Source: Vulcanimicrobiota bacterium (GTDB lineage Bacteria; Vulcanimicrobiota; Vulcanimicrobiia; Vulcanimicrobiales; Vulcanimicrobiaceae). Taken from it: a stretch of 64,000 bases of DNA. Of the stretch, positions 41,886 through 49,826 are shown piece by piece. The notes below the pieces were generated by a model, which was given only the letters and a program-made list of their open reading frames with translations, was not told where the DNA came from and made no database searches. The stretch covers positions 124,001-188,000 of the forward strand of contig PMSI01000007.1 of the NCBI GenBank assembly GCA_003168375.1, written 5' to 3'. The translations under genes and the position numbers were made by a program. Each line of letters opens with the position of its first letter. Position 1 is the first letter of the stretch.

Positions 41886-42790
41886 AACTGCTCGTCTTCG
41901 GGACCAGCGCGTTCGCCGTCCCGATTCTGGAAGCGCTCGCCGGACGGCACGATGTCATCGGCGTCGTCACACAGCCCGATCGCCCCGCGGGCCGCGGCCA
42001 CCAGCTGGCCGCGACGCCGGTGAAGCACGCCGCCGAGGCCCGCGGGCTGCGCGTCTACACGCCCACGAGGCTGAAGCCGTTTGCGGACGAGGCGCGCGCC
42101 GCCGGCGCCGAGGCGTTCGTCGTCGCGTCGTACGGGAAGATCGTGCCGCAGACGCTGCTCGACGCCGTACCGATCGCGTTCAACGTCCACCCTTCACTGC
42201 TGCCGCTCTACCGCGGTGCGACGCCGCTGCAGTCGGCGATCCGCGACGGCCGCCTGGAGACCGGCGTCACGATCATCGCGATGGATGCGGGGATGGACAC
42301 CGGCGAGGTGCTGCTGCAAGAGCGCACGCCGATCGGGCCGGAAGAAACCTACGGCGAGCTGCACGACCGGCTGGCCGCGCGCGGCGCGGAACTCGTCGTC
42401 GAGGCGCTCGATCGCTACGCGAACGAGTCGCTCGAACGCAAGCCGCAAAGCGCGGTCGCGCGCGAGCTGGGATTCTCCGAAGAGGAGGTTGCGGCGACCG
42501 CCACGCGGCCGCTGCGGAAAGGCGATCTCATGATCGATTGGTCGCAGCCCGCTCGCAGAATTGTCGATACGGTTCGCTCACTGTCTCCAGCCCCGGCGGC
42601 GCGGACCGAGGGAGCAGGGGAGAGACTCAAGGTGCTTCGAGCGCACGTCGCAGCGGATGAAGAGGTGGCGGGGACCTTCTGCTGCGCAGGCGACGGCCGT
42701 ATGGTCGTTCTCGATCTCGTCGTGCCGCCCGGACGTGCGCCGATGCCCGGCGATGTGTACGCGCGCGCAGCGCACCAGAGAAATCCATGA
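41882..42790 (+). CDS. fmt: Methionyl-tRNA formyltransferase, apparent CTG start
   Basis: 302 residues if translation begins at the CTG at 41882-41884, so the protein starts (M)KLLVFGTSAFAVPILEAL exactly where homologs start. No ATG, GTG or TTG exists in frame between there and a point 120 nt back inside def, and that extension is non-homologous. Formyl-THF site FNVHPSLLPLYRGATPLQ and MDAGMDTGE are complete, and the C-terminal tRNA-binding OB domain is present. It overlaps def (CTGA) and rsmB (ATGA). Confidence 0.92.
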   Translation: MKLLVFGTSAFAVPILEALAGRHDVIGVVTQPDRPAGRGHQLAATPVKHAAEARGLRVYTPTRLKPFADEARAAGAEAFVVASYGKIVPQTLLDAVPIAFNVHPSLLPLYRGATPLQSAIRDGRLETGVTIIAMDAGMDTGEVLLQERTPIGPEETYGELHDRLAARGAELVVEALDRYANESLERKPQSAVARELGFSEEEVAATATRPLRKGDLMIDWSQPARRIVDTVRSLSPAPAARTEGAGERLKVLRAHVAADEEVAGTFCCAGDGRMVVLDLVVPPGRAPMPGDVYARAAHQRNP

Positions 42791-44103
42791 GCGAACCGAG
42801 AGCGACGACGGCGCGCGAGGTCGCGCTGCAGGTGTGCCGCGACGTGTTCGGACCGACTCCGCGCGACGCGCGCGAGGCGCTCGACTACCGTTTGCGCAAG
42901 ACCGAACTGGCTCCGCGTGACCGCGCGTTCGCGACCGAACTCGCGTACGGCGCGATCAAGATGCGGCGGTATCTCGACTTCGAGCTGCAGCCGTACATCG
43001 GCGAGCGCGCGAAGTCGCTGCCGCAGCCGATCGCGGAGATCCTCCGGCTGGGAACGTACCAGTTGCGCCTGATGGGTGGTGTCGAGGACTACGCCGCGGT
43101 CTCGGAGAGCGTCGGGCTCGCCCGCAAGTACGGCCATAAGGGGACCGCGGGCCTGGTCAACGCCGTGCTGCGAAAGGTCGCCGCCGAGCCGCCCCGCGAG
43201 ACCGATCTCGCGACGCGCGCGTCGCTCCCGAACTGGGTCGTCAACCACTGGCGCGAGCGTTTCGGCGAGGAGCGGCTCGACGCGATCCTCGGCGGGGTGA
43301 ACGCGCCCGCCGCGGCCGGCGTGTGCATCGACCTGCGGAACACGACGCGTGAGGGGGCGCAGCACGCGCTCGCCGAGGCCGGGATCGCGGCCGCGCCGAG
43401 CCCCTTCGCACTGGACGTCTTGGTGCTCGAACCCGCGGCGTCGGCGGCCGAGCTCGAACGGCTTGCGAACCATCGCTGGCACCTGCACGGCGAAGCATCG
43501 TCGTTTCCGGTGGACATCCTCGATCCGCAGCCGGGGCAGCGCGTCGTCGAACTCTGCTGCGGGCGCGGCAACAAGACGCTGCAGATCGTGAGCCGTACCC
43601 GCGGTGAAGGTTCGCTGCTCGCGGTCGACGATGACCCGCGCAAGATCGCGCAGACGGCCGCCCGGCTCGACGCGGCCGGGATCGCGTCGATCGCGCTGGT
43701 CACCGCCGACGTGACGGCGATGGATGCGACCGCCGACGCCGATGTGGTGCTGCTCGACGCGCCGTGCTCGGGGCTCGGAATCCTGGGCCGGCAGCCCGAG
43801 GCGCGCTGGCGCAAGGCGTCCGACGATCCGGTGCGCATGGCGAGCATCCAGAAAAAGCTGCTCGACTCCGCGGCGCGGAGCGTGAAACCCGGCGGCGCAC
43901 TGGTCTACGCGGTCTGCTCGACCGATCGCCGCGAAGCCGAGGAGATCGTCGAGGGCTTCATGGCGGCCCAGGCCGAGTTCGCGCGCGACGCGATACCCGC
44001 GCGATACGCTCCGTTCTTGACGCCGTTCGGCGACGTGCTGGTACCGCCCGGGATCGGCGGGCGCGACGGATTTTACATAGCGAGGATGAAGCGCTCGCCA
44101 TGA
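42787..44103 (+). CDS. rsmB: 16S rRNA m5C967 methyltransferase
   Basis: 438 residues. N-terminal NusB-like RNA-binding domain (AREVALQVCRDVFG, DRAFATELAYGAI, ILRLGTYQLRLMGG). C-terminal SAM-dependent domain with VVELCCGRGNKTLQI, the motif LLDAPCSGLG carrying the release Cys and YAVCSTDRREAEE with the catalytic Cys. The ATG overlaps the fmt stop. The def-fmt-rsmB run then leads directly into the FHA/phosphatase/rodA genes, 13 bp later. Confidence 0.94.
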   Translation: MSEPRATTAREVALQVCRDVFGPTPRDAREALDYRLRKTELAPRDRAFATELAYGAIKMRRYLDFELQPYIGERAKSLPQPIAEILRLGTYQLRLMGGVEDYAAVSESVGLARKYGHKGTAGLVNAVLRKVAAEPPRETDLATRASLPNWVVNHWRERFGEERLDAILGGVNAPAAAGVCIDLRNTTREGAQHALAEAGIAAAPSPFALDVLVLEPAASAAELERLANHRWHLHGEASSFPVDILDPQPGQRVVELCCGRGNKTLQIVSRTRGEGSLLAVDDDPRKIAQTAARLDAAGIASIALVTADVTAMDATADADVVLLDAPCSGLGILGRQPEARWRKASDDPVRMASIQKKLLDSAARSVKPGGALVYAVCSTDRREAEEIVEGFMAAQAEFARDAIPARYAPFLTPFGDVLVPPGIGGRDGFYIARMKRSP

Positions 44104-44116
44104 CCGCGCGAGTGCC

Positions 44117-44731
44117 GTGAACGTTTTCGCCCGCATCGAGCACGTCTGTGCGCGCGTCGTCGAGGACGCCTTCGCGCGGGTCTTTCCGAGCGCGCTGGAC
44201 CCCGCGCAGATCGGCCGCCGGCTGGTGTCGACCGCCCAGGCCTCGCCGAGCGACCTGTACCTCGTGCGCGTCCATCCGGCCGACTACGCACGGCTTGCGA
44301 CCGACCGCGATTTTCTCGAAGGGCGCTGGAGCGCGATGGTGCGTGAAGCGCTCCCGCGCGAGCGCGCCGAGGCCGCACGCGTCGTGCTCGACGAGGACCC
44401 CGACGTGGTCTCCGGTTCGCTCGCGATCGAAGTGGTGGTCGACGAGCGCGCGCAATCGCTCGCCCTCGAGCGGCCCGACGGAGCGCGCGTGCCGCTCAGC
44501 GACGGCCTCAGCCTGGGGCGCGCCGACGACAACGGGGTGAAGCTCCGCGACGCGCGCGCGTCGCGCAATCACGCTCGCATCGTCGCCGACGGTACCGGCT
44601 GGAGCGTCGAAGATCTCGGGTCGTCGAACGGGACCTTCGTCGACGGCGCCCAGGTCCGGCGGGCGCGCCTCGACCGCGGCCAGACGCTGACGATCGGCGA
44701 GACCCATCTCAAGGTGGTCGACGCGCCATGA
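44117..44731 (+). CDS. FhaA-like protein: DUF3662 domain plus FHA domain
   Basis: 204 residues, GTG start. The N-terminal FhaA-type domain (NVFARIEHVCARVVEDAFARVFPSALDPAQIGRRL, then SDLYLVRVHPADY) is followed by a short linker and a C-terminal FHA domain: LSLGRADDNGVKL, ASRNHARI, DLGSSNGTFVDG. FHA domains bind phosphothreonine peptides. In mycobacteria FhaA links Ser/Thr kinase signalling to peptidoglycan and MurJ/CwsA. The order fhaA-fhaB-PP2C-rodA that follows is the actinobacterial one. Overlaps the next gene by 4 bp. Confidence 0.88.
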   Translation: MNVFARIEHVCARVVEDAFARVFPSALDPAQIGRRLVSTAQASPSDLYLVRVHPADYARLATDRDFLEGRWSAMVREALPRERAEAARVVLDEDPDVVSGSLAIEVVVDERAQSLALERPDGARVPLSDGLSLGRADDNGVKLRDARASRNHARIVADGTGWSVEDLGSSNGTFVDGAQVRRARLDRGQTLTIGETHLKVVDAP

Positions 44732-45144
44732 CCGACCCGCGCCTGCTCACGCTGGGGCTCTCCGCCGCGTACGCCGTTTACGCCGTGCTGGTTCGCGACC
44801 GGCGCGGCGCGCCTCCAGCGCGCGCGATCGAGGCCGCGATCCCGACCGGCATCGAATTGACGGTCGCGCATGCCGGGACCATCAAGACGTATCGCTTCGG
44901 GCGGCGTATACTCGTCGGGAGGGCACCGAGCGCCGACCTTCGTCTCGACGACCCGCGGGTGAGCCGGCTGCACGCGCGAATCGAGATGCGAGACGACGGG
45001 GTCTACGTGGAAGACTTGGGAAGCCGCAACGGGACGGCGGTCGACGGCGAGGCCGTCACCGGCCCGCGGCGGCTCGAGGTCGACGACGAGATGACCGTCG
45101 GCGCGGCAGCCCTCGTCTTTCGGGGAGTCGGAGCATGGAGATAG
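44728..45144 (+). CDS. FhaB-like membrane-anchored FHA protein
   Basis: 138 residues. An N-terminal hydrophobic segment (LLTLGLSAAYAVYAVLV) precedes an FHA domain with all phosphothreonine-contact positions: ILVGRAPSADLRL, VSRLHARIE, DLGSRNGTAVDG. Layout matches actinobacterial FhaB (FipA), a small FHA adaptor at the division and elongation sites. The ATG overlaps the fhaA-like stop, and the stop overlaps the PP2C-like gene by 10 bp. The window has no Ser/Thr kinase to phosphorylate a ligand for it. Confidence 0.88.
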   Translation: MTDPRLLTLGLSAAYAVYAVLVRDRRGAPPARAIEAAIPTGIELTVAHAGTIKTYRFGRRILVGRAPSADLRLDDPRVSRLHARIEMRDDGVYVEDLGSRNGTAVDGEAVTGPRRLEVDDEMTVGAAALVFRGVGAWR

Positions 45145-45929
45145 CGGTCGGGTCGCGACCCGGGATCCACAGCGGCGACGAAGCCTACGTCGCCGAGATC
45201 GTCGCGCCCGGCATCGTCCTGCTCGCGGTCGCCCACGGCTTCGGCCGGATCCGCGAAAAGCCCGTGCCGGCCGTCGCGACCCAGGCCGTCCGCGACAGCC
45301 TGAAGCGCCGCGTCCGCGGCGAGCGCCGCGACCCCCGCGCCGCCCTCGCTGCCGCGTTCTCGGCGGCCAACGCGCGCGTCTTCGCGCACTCCGGCAGCAC
45401 CGACGACTACGTCGCCTCGGGAACCTCGCTCACCGCCGCGTTGATCGTCGGCGACCATGCTTTCGTCGGCCACGTCGGCGCGACGCGCGCGTACCTCGGC
45501 CGCGAGGGCGTCCTCTCGACGTTGACGACGGCCGACGCGATCGGGGAGGGTTCGCTCCGCCTGCTGACGCGCTCGCTCGGCACGCAGCCGACGCTGGAGC
45601 CGGCGCTCGCGCACGTGCGCCTCATGCACGGCGACGCGCTGGTGCTCTCGAGCGGCGCGCTGCACGAGCTGCTCGACGATCAGGAGATCGCCGACGCGCT
45701 GCGCGCTTCCGTCTCGTCTGAAGACGTCACCGCGCGGCTGCTCGCGATCGCGGGGATCCGCGGCGGGGGCGGCGGCACGGTGATCGTGGGCCGCGCGTTC
45801 AACGAGGCGGCGCCGGAGACGACGCGCCGCCGCCCGCAGACGCGCGACGCGGCGCTCGCGCTCGGGTTGATGCTCGCGGCAGCGATCGTCGCCGTCGTTC
45901 TCCTCCGCATGATGTTCCCCGGGACGTGA
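45135..45929 (+). CDS. PP2C-fold protein lacking catalytic metal ligands (probable pseudophosphatase)
   Basis: 264 residues with a C-terminal transmembrane helix (ALALGLMLAAAIVAVVLLRMMF). The PP2C fold is followable, but the metal-binding motifs are substituted. VADGMGG is VAHGFGR, GDSR is GATR, the SDG motif is SSG, and the terminal DN motif is GGGGTVIVG. Only the GTSLTAAL core remains standard. Known PP2C enzymes need these Asp residues for Mn/Mg, so catalysis is doubtful and a binding or scaffold role is likelier. Its position corresponds to pstP in Actinobacteria. Confidence 0.8.
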   Translation: MEIAVGSRPGIHSGDEAYVAEIVAPGIVLLAVAHGFGRIREKPVPAVATQAVRDSLKRRVRGERRDPRAALAAAFSAANARVFAHSGSTDDYVASGTSLTAALIVGDHAFVGHVGATRAYLGREGVLSTLTTADAIGEGSLRLLTRSLGTQPTLEPALAHVRLMHGDALVLSSGALHELLDDQEIADALRASVSSEDVTARLLAIAGIRGGGGGTVIVGRAFNEAAPETTRRRPQTRDAALALGLMLAAAIVAVVLLRMMFPGT

Positions 45930-45960
45930 TCCTTCGACGGGCTCAGGACAGGCTCAGGCA
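45929..45960. repeat. Dispersed repeat, copy 4
   Basis: ATCCTTCGACGGGCTCAGG followed by ACAGGCTCAGGC, filling most of the 36-bp gap between the PP2C-like gene and rodA and starting at the last base of the PP2C stop codon. Confidence 0.8.
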
Positions 45961-45965
45961 TAGCC

Positions 45966-47207
45966 ATGCCTGAAGCGCTCACACGCTTGCGGGCGTGCGC
46001 GCCGATGGTCGTCGCTCTCGTGCTCGCCGCGCTGACGCTGCGGCTGGCCCCGCGCGGTGCGTTGCTCCCCGACTGGCTGCCGTTCGCGCTCGCGGGCCTC
46101 GCACTCGCGTGGCCTGCGCTGCGGCCTGCCGGCGTGACGCGCGACGACACGCTGCCGGCCCTGGCGGTGCTCCTCTCGTCGGTCGGACTCGCCGTCGTCG
46201 CTCGCCTGCAGCCGGAGCTCGCGCAGAAGCAGATCGTGTGGCTGGGATTCTCGTTGGTACTCGCCGTCGCGGCGGGGCCCGTGTTTGCGCGTTTTCGCGT
46301 GCTCGCCGCCTATAAGTACATCTGGATCCTCGGCACGATCGCGCTGTTCGTCGCGCTCGCATTGTTCGGACAGGAAGTCAACGGTGCGCGCTTGTGGATC
46401 AGGCTCGGACCGATCCAGTTCGAACCGGTCGAAGTGATCAAGCTGCTGATCGTGCTGTTCATGGCGTCGTACCTGAACGATACCGCCGACGTCATCGCGC
46501 GCACGCGGCCGTGGTCGCTGCGCGCGAACGCGAAGTATCTCGGACCGCTGTTTCTGGGCTGGGGCGTCTCGATGGGGATCCTCGTCTTTGAGCACGACCT
46601 CGGGATGGCGGTGCTGCTGCTCGCGACCTTCGTCGCGATGCTGTACGTCGCGACGCGCCGCATCGATCTGGTCGCCGGGGCCACCGGGATCTTCGGGCTC
46701 GCCGCATGGTGGGCGGCGACGCACTACTCGTACGTCGAGCGCCGCATCGCCGTGTGGAGGGACCCGTTCCACGATCCGCTGGGGGCGGGCTATCAGGCGG
46801 TGCAGTCGCTGTTCTCCCTCGCGAACGGCGGCCTGTTCGGGACCGGCTACGCGCAGGGCCGCCCGGACTACATCCCCGAGGTCGCGACCGACTACGTGTA
46901 CGCGGCGTTCGGCGAGGAATGGGGCGCGATCGGCTCGATCGTGCTGCTGCTGGTCTTCCTGACCGTCGTGCTGCGCGCGCTGCGCGTCGCGCAACGTCAA
47001 CCGGACCTGTACGCGAAGCTGCTCGCGACCGGGCTCGCCGCGGTGTTCGGCTTCCAGATCGTGATCATCATCGGCGGGGTGCTCCGGCTCTTCCCGCTGA
47101 CCGGGATCACGCTGCCGTTCATCTCGTACGGCGGCAGCTCGCTGGTGACCAATTTCCTCCTGGTCGCCCTGCTCTGGGCGATCTCCAGCGAGCGCCGCAC
47201 CGCCTAA
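45966..47207 (+). CDS. rodA: SEDS-family peptidoglycan glycosyltransferase (RodA/FtsW)
   Basis: 413 residues, about ten transmembrane helices. SEDS hallmarks: NGARLWIRLGPIQFEPVEVIKLLIVLF, the catalytic-type Asp region FEHDLGMAVLLL, the large loop with GTGYAQGRPDYIPEVATDYVYAAFGEEWG, and LFPLTGITLPFISYGGSSL. It polymerises lipid II during elongation or division. Context (FHA-FHA-PP2C) favours RodA over FtsW. No class B penicillin-binding protein, its usual partner, follows. Confidence 0.92.
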   Translation: MPEALTRLRACAPMVVALVLAALTLRLAPRGALLPDWLPFALAGLALAWPALRPAGVTRDDTLPALAVLLSSVGLAVVARLQPELAQKQIVWLGFSLVLAVAAGPVFARFRVLAAYKYIWILGTIALFVALALFGQEVNGARLWIRLGPIQFEPVEVIKLLIVLFMASYLNDTADVIARTRPWSLRANAKYLGPLFLGWGVSMGILVFEHDLGMAVLLLATFVAMLYVATRRIDLVAGATGIFGLAAWWAATHYSYVERRIAVWRDPFHDPLGAGYQAVQSLFSLANGGLFGTGYAQGRPDYIPEVATDYVYAAFGEEWGAIGSIVLLLVFLTVVLRALRVAQRQPDLYAKLLATGLAAVFGFQIVIIIGGVLRLFPLTGITLPFISYGGSSLVTNFLLVALLWAISSERRTA

Positions 47208-47335
47208 AAATTTTCCGGACAAGCGAGCGGTTTGTGGATATTCGCTCGGTGAGGCGGGTAAGCGTGGAATCCGGCTTTGGGAACCTTGGGCGGCCTAAAC
47301 ATCCATGGCCGCGCGCCGATAGCCAAAGGACCACT

Positions 47336-47551
47336 ATGACGGACCAGCAGACCGCGGCGCCCCCGGGCGAGGAGCGGATCCACGCGGAACTCGAACGGCG
47401 CCGCGGGCCCCGTCGTGCCGGCGCGAACGGTGAGCTCGAGGAGCAGTCCGAGCGCCGCCAGACCGACCGCCGCAAGAAGAAGCCCGGATTCGCCGGCCTC
47501 TGGGGCGCGATTTTCGGCCACAGCCAAGCGGAAGAGAAAACCGGCAACTGA
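47336..47551 (+). CDS. Small charged protein of unknown function
   Basis: 71 residues. Hydrophilic and Glu/Arg-rich N-terminal two-thirds (ERIHAELERRRGPRR, EQSERRQTDRRKKK), then an amphipathic FAGLWGAIFGHS segment that could touch the membrane. AAAGGA precedes the ATG at 47336 at a good distance. It occupies the position where pbpA or kinase genes would sit in an actinobacterial cluster. No family recognised. Confidence 0.55.
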   Translation: MTDQQTAAPPGEERIHAELERRRGPRRAGANGELEEQSERRQTDRRKKKPGFAGLWGAIFGHSQAEEKTGN

Positions 47552-47569
47552 TCTGCGACGGTCCGGCCG

Positions 47570-48124
47570 TCAAGCGGCCAGGTCGTGGGTGAAGATCGAA
47601 TCGAGGATCGCGGCGATCGCCGGATCGATCTCGCGCAGTCGCGCGCGCGTCGCGCGCGGCCAGGGTGAGCGGGGGTCGTTCGCCTCGACCCACGCGCGCA
47701 GCGATTCCGCGAAGTACTCGTCCAGTCCCGAGGCGGCGTACGGCGTGATGAATGCGCGCGCGTTGCGAAACGCGCGGCGCACGCGCGGGTCGACGCCGCT
47801 GAGATAGACGCCGCCGCCGAGCGCGCAGTCGAGCGCGTGCGCGAACTCGTGGGCGACCGTCATCGGCGAGGTCGAGCGCAGATACACCGCGCGCTCCTCG
47901 ACGACGAACAGCCCGGCCGGCGGAACGGGCCAGTCGTCGACTCCGCTCGCGAGCCGCCGCAGCGCGCGCGAACGGTCGCGGTACGCTTCGCGTGGGCGCA
48001 GGTGGACGACGCGAACGCCGGCGCTCGCGGCGACGCGCAGCGCGCCGATGCCGAAACGGTCGAGTACCGCGTCGATCGCGGCGGAGGCTTCGGGACTGGC
48101 ATCGACGGCGGGACGGTCTCGCAT
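47570..48124 (-). CDS. ATLF-like zinc metallopeptidase
   Basis: 184 residues. Zinc motif HEFAHALD near 90-97, with a downstream DEYFAESLRAWV Glu as likely third ligand, about 45 residues later. The HExxH...(F/Y)FAE layout and size recall anthrax-toxin-lethal-factor-like (ATLF) peptidases, which are often annotated in bacteria without known targets. No signal peptide, so cytoplasmic. It lies alone between divergent and convergent neighbours; its start is 115 bp from the cupin gene. Assignment to the exact family is tentative. Confidence 0.7.
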   Translation of the reverse strand: MRDRPAVDASPEASAAIDAVLDRFGIGALRVAASAGVRVVHLRPREAYRDRSRALRRLASGVDDWPVPPAGLFVVEERAVYLRSTSPMTVAHEFAHALDCALGGGVYLSGVDPRVRRAFRNARAFITPYAASGLDEYFAESLRAWVEANDPRSPWPRATRARLREIDPAIAAILDSIFTHDLAA

Positions 48125-48239
48125 CCCTCGCAGGGTAGCCGCACGGTGCGACCCGAGCGATGACGGCGTTGTGACGGGGCACGGCGAAAGGCCGGCGCTC
48201 TGCGACTACGGAACCGTCGCAACGGGAAGAGAGGCCGAT

Positions 48240-48632
48240 TTGACGTCTCGTGCGGCGATGATTCCACGCGAAAAGCTCACCGCGTTTGCTCCAGGGATCC
48301 AGTGGGCCGTCTTGCCGGGCGACGGGATGACGTTGGTCTACTGGGTCTTCGAGCCGCCTGCGTGCGGTGAGGTTCCGCTGCACGACCACGTCGTCGCGCA
48401 AGGCGGCGTCGTGCTGGAGGGCTCGATCCACCTGCGCTATGCCGACGGCTCGACGAGTACGCTAGGCGCGGGCGACTGTTACACGCTCGCGTCGGGCGTC
48501 CCGCACGGCGCGACGTTCACCGAACGCTGCGTCGTCCTCGACGTGTTCGCGCCAAACCGGGTCGAGTACGAGGAGCGTTTCGCCGCCGGCGCGCAAGCCG
48601 ACCGGTTCGTCGTGGTCGGCGGGTCGCAATGA
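48240..48632 (+). CDS. Cupin-domain protein
   Basis: 130 residues from a TTG at 48240 (AGAGAGG just upstream); an ATG at 48258 would shorten it by six residues. Single cupin barrel: VPLHDHVVAQGGVVLEGSIHLRYADG is motif 1 with two His, and LASGVPHGATF is motif 2 with the third His, so a metal site is likely. Function not predictable from the fold alone. The stop overlaps the start of a DUF442-like phosphatase gene (ATGA). Confidence 0.78.
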   Translation: MTSRAAMIPREKLTAFAPGIQWAVLPGDGMTLVYWVFEPPACGEVPLHDHVVAQGGVVLEGSIHLRYADGSTSTLGAGDCYTLASGVPHGATFTERCVVLDVFAPNRVEYEERFAAGAQADRFVVVGGSQ

Positions 48633-49195
48633 CCTACCCGTTCCCGACGATCAACTGTCTCGCGTTCGTCGCCTACAGCGGCGCCCGCATCGTGCTCGAT
48701 CGCTTCTACGTCACCGGACAGCCGTCGTCGCCGGCGTACCCCGCGCTCGCCGCCGCCGGGGTCACCTCGGTCGTCTGCGTGCGCCAGCCCGGCGAGCCGG
48801 TCGCGCCGCCGCCCGCCCCGCCGCCGCCTCCCTTCGACACGACCGAAGCGGCGACGCTCGAAGCCCTCGGCGTCTCGTACCAGAACATCCCGATCACGCG
48901 CACGATGTCGCAGCAGCAGTTCGATGTCGCGGCCACCGAGGCCGCGTTGGCGCTGCTGAACAACTCGGCCCAGGGTCCGGCGCTGATCCACTGCTCGACC
49001 GGCGACCGCGCCTCGTCCGTGTTCGCGGCCTTGCTGATCCTCGCCGGACGTCTGTCGAACCGCGACGCCGCGGACTACGCCACGAACTCGCTGCTGCTCG
49101 CGAACCCGAACATGGTCGACCTCGTCCTCGGCTACACGGCTCCGCCGTCGATGGCCCCCCGGGTGAAGGCCGCCGCGGCGGCATTTCCCGGCTAA
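48629..49195 (+). CDS. DUF442-like (tyrosine phosphatase fold) protein
   Basis: 188 residues. FYVTGQPSSPAYPALAAAGVTSVVCVRQPGE and the active-site loop HCSTGDRASS give a C-x4-R arrangement as in the DUF442 / Blh phosphatase-like group, rather than the C-x5-R of classical PTPs. A Pro-rich insertion (PPPAPPPPP) lies near residue 55. No signal peptide. In other bacteria such domains are linked to sulfide or biofilm regulation, but no partner is seen here. Co-translated with the cupin gene. Confidence 0.72.
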   Translation: MTYPFPTINCLAFVAYSGARIVLDRFYVTGQPSSPAYPALAAAGVTSVVCVRQPGEPVAPPPAPPPPPFDTTEAATLEALGVSYQNIPITRTMSQQQFDVAATEAALALLNNSAQGPALIHCSTGDRASSVFAALLILAGRLSNRDAADYATNSLLLANPNMVDLVLGYTAPPSMAPRVKAAAAAFPG

Positions 49196-49259
49196 GCGGC
49201 TCTCAACCCGGGGCCCGTCCTTGCCGATCACTCGAACACGGCACCAGGGAGGGCAGCGC

Positions 49260-49826
49260 GTGGCTATGGAGATTCTTGCGATGGGCGTCGGCGGAGCCGT
49301 CGCGGCGGCCGCCATGCGGCTCTATCGTGTCCACCGCGATTCGAAGGACGCCGCGACGTGGATCCTCGTCGCGAACATGAACACGCTCCTGCGGCTCGAT
49401 CTCGACCACATCACGGGCGACGACCGGAACGACGGCTTGCGCGAGATGCGGGCCTGCCTCAAAGACCTCGCGGCGAAGCGCCGGCCCAAGGAACGGGCCC
49501 TACTGGAGCGCTACAACGCGCTGGTCGGGATCGCGATCGCCTTCGGCGAGAAAGTCCACGGCGCCGACGGTACCGTCGACTTGCGGGCGGTGGCGAACCG
49601 GCGCAGTCACGTGCAGAACGCGCTGGTGATCGGGGACCGTGTCGAAGCCGCGCTCGGCGGGATCGCCGAGATCGCGAACGACGCTCAGGCGTCGAGGAGC
49701 GACCGGACCGTCCAGAAGGCCGCGACCGCAATCCCGGCGCTCGCGACGAGGGCGAACGGCCACAGCGGCCGGCCCAGAGCCGCCGCCGCGCTCGCCGCTA
49801 TCGCTTCCCCTTTGATATCTTTGTAA
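49260..49826 (+). CDS. Membrane-anchored protein of unknown function
   Basis: 188 residues from a GTG at 49260 (GGGAGGG seven bases before). A short hydrophobic N-terminus (ILAMGVGGAVAAAAM) could be an anchor. The body is helical with NMNTLLRLDLDHITGDDRNDGLREMRACLKDL and KERALLERYNALVGIAIAFGEKVHG. No family recognised. Its TAA stop lies inside an AT-rich palindrome that precedes the diguanylate cyclase gene. Confidence 0.6.
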   Translation: MAMEILAMGVGGAVAAAAMRLYRVHRDSKDAATWILVANMNTLLRLDLDHITGDDRNDGLREMRACLKDLAAKRRPKERALLERYNALVGIAIAFGEKVHGADGTVDLRAVANRRSHVQNALVIGDRVEAALGGIAEIANDAQASRSDRTVQKAATAIPALATRANGHSGRPRAAAALAAIASPLISL

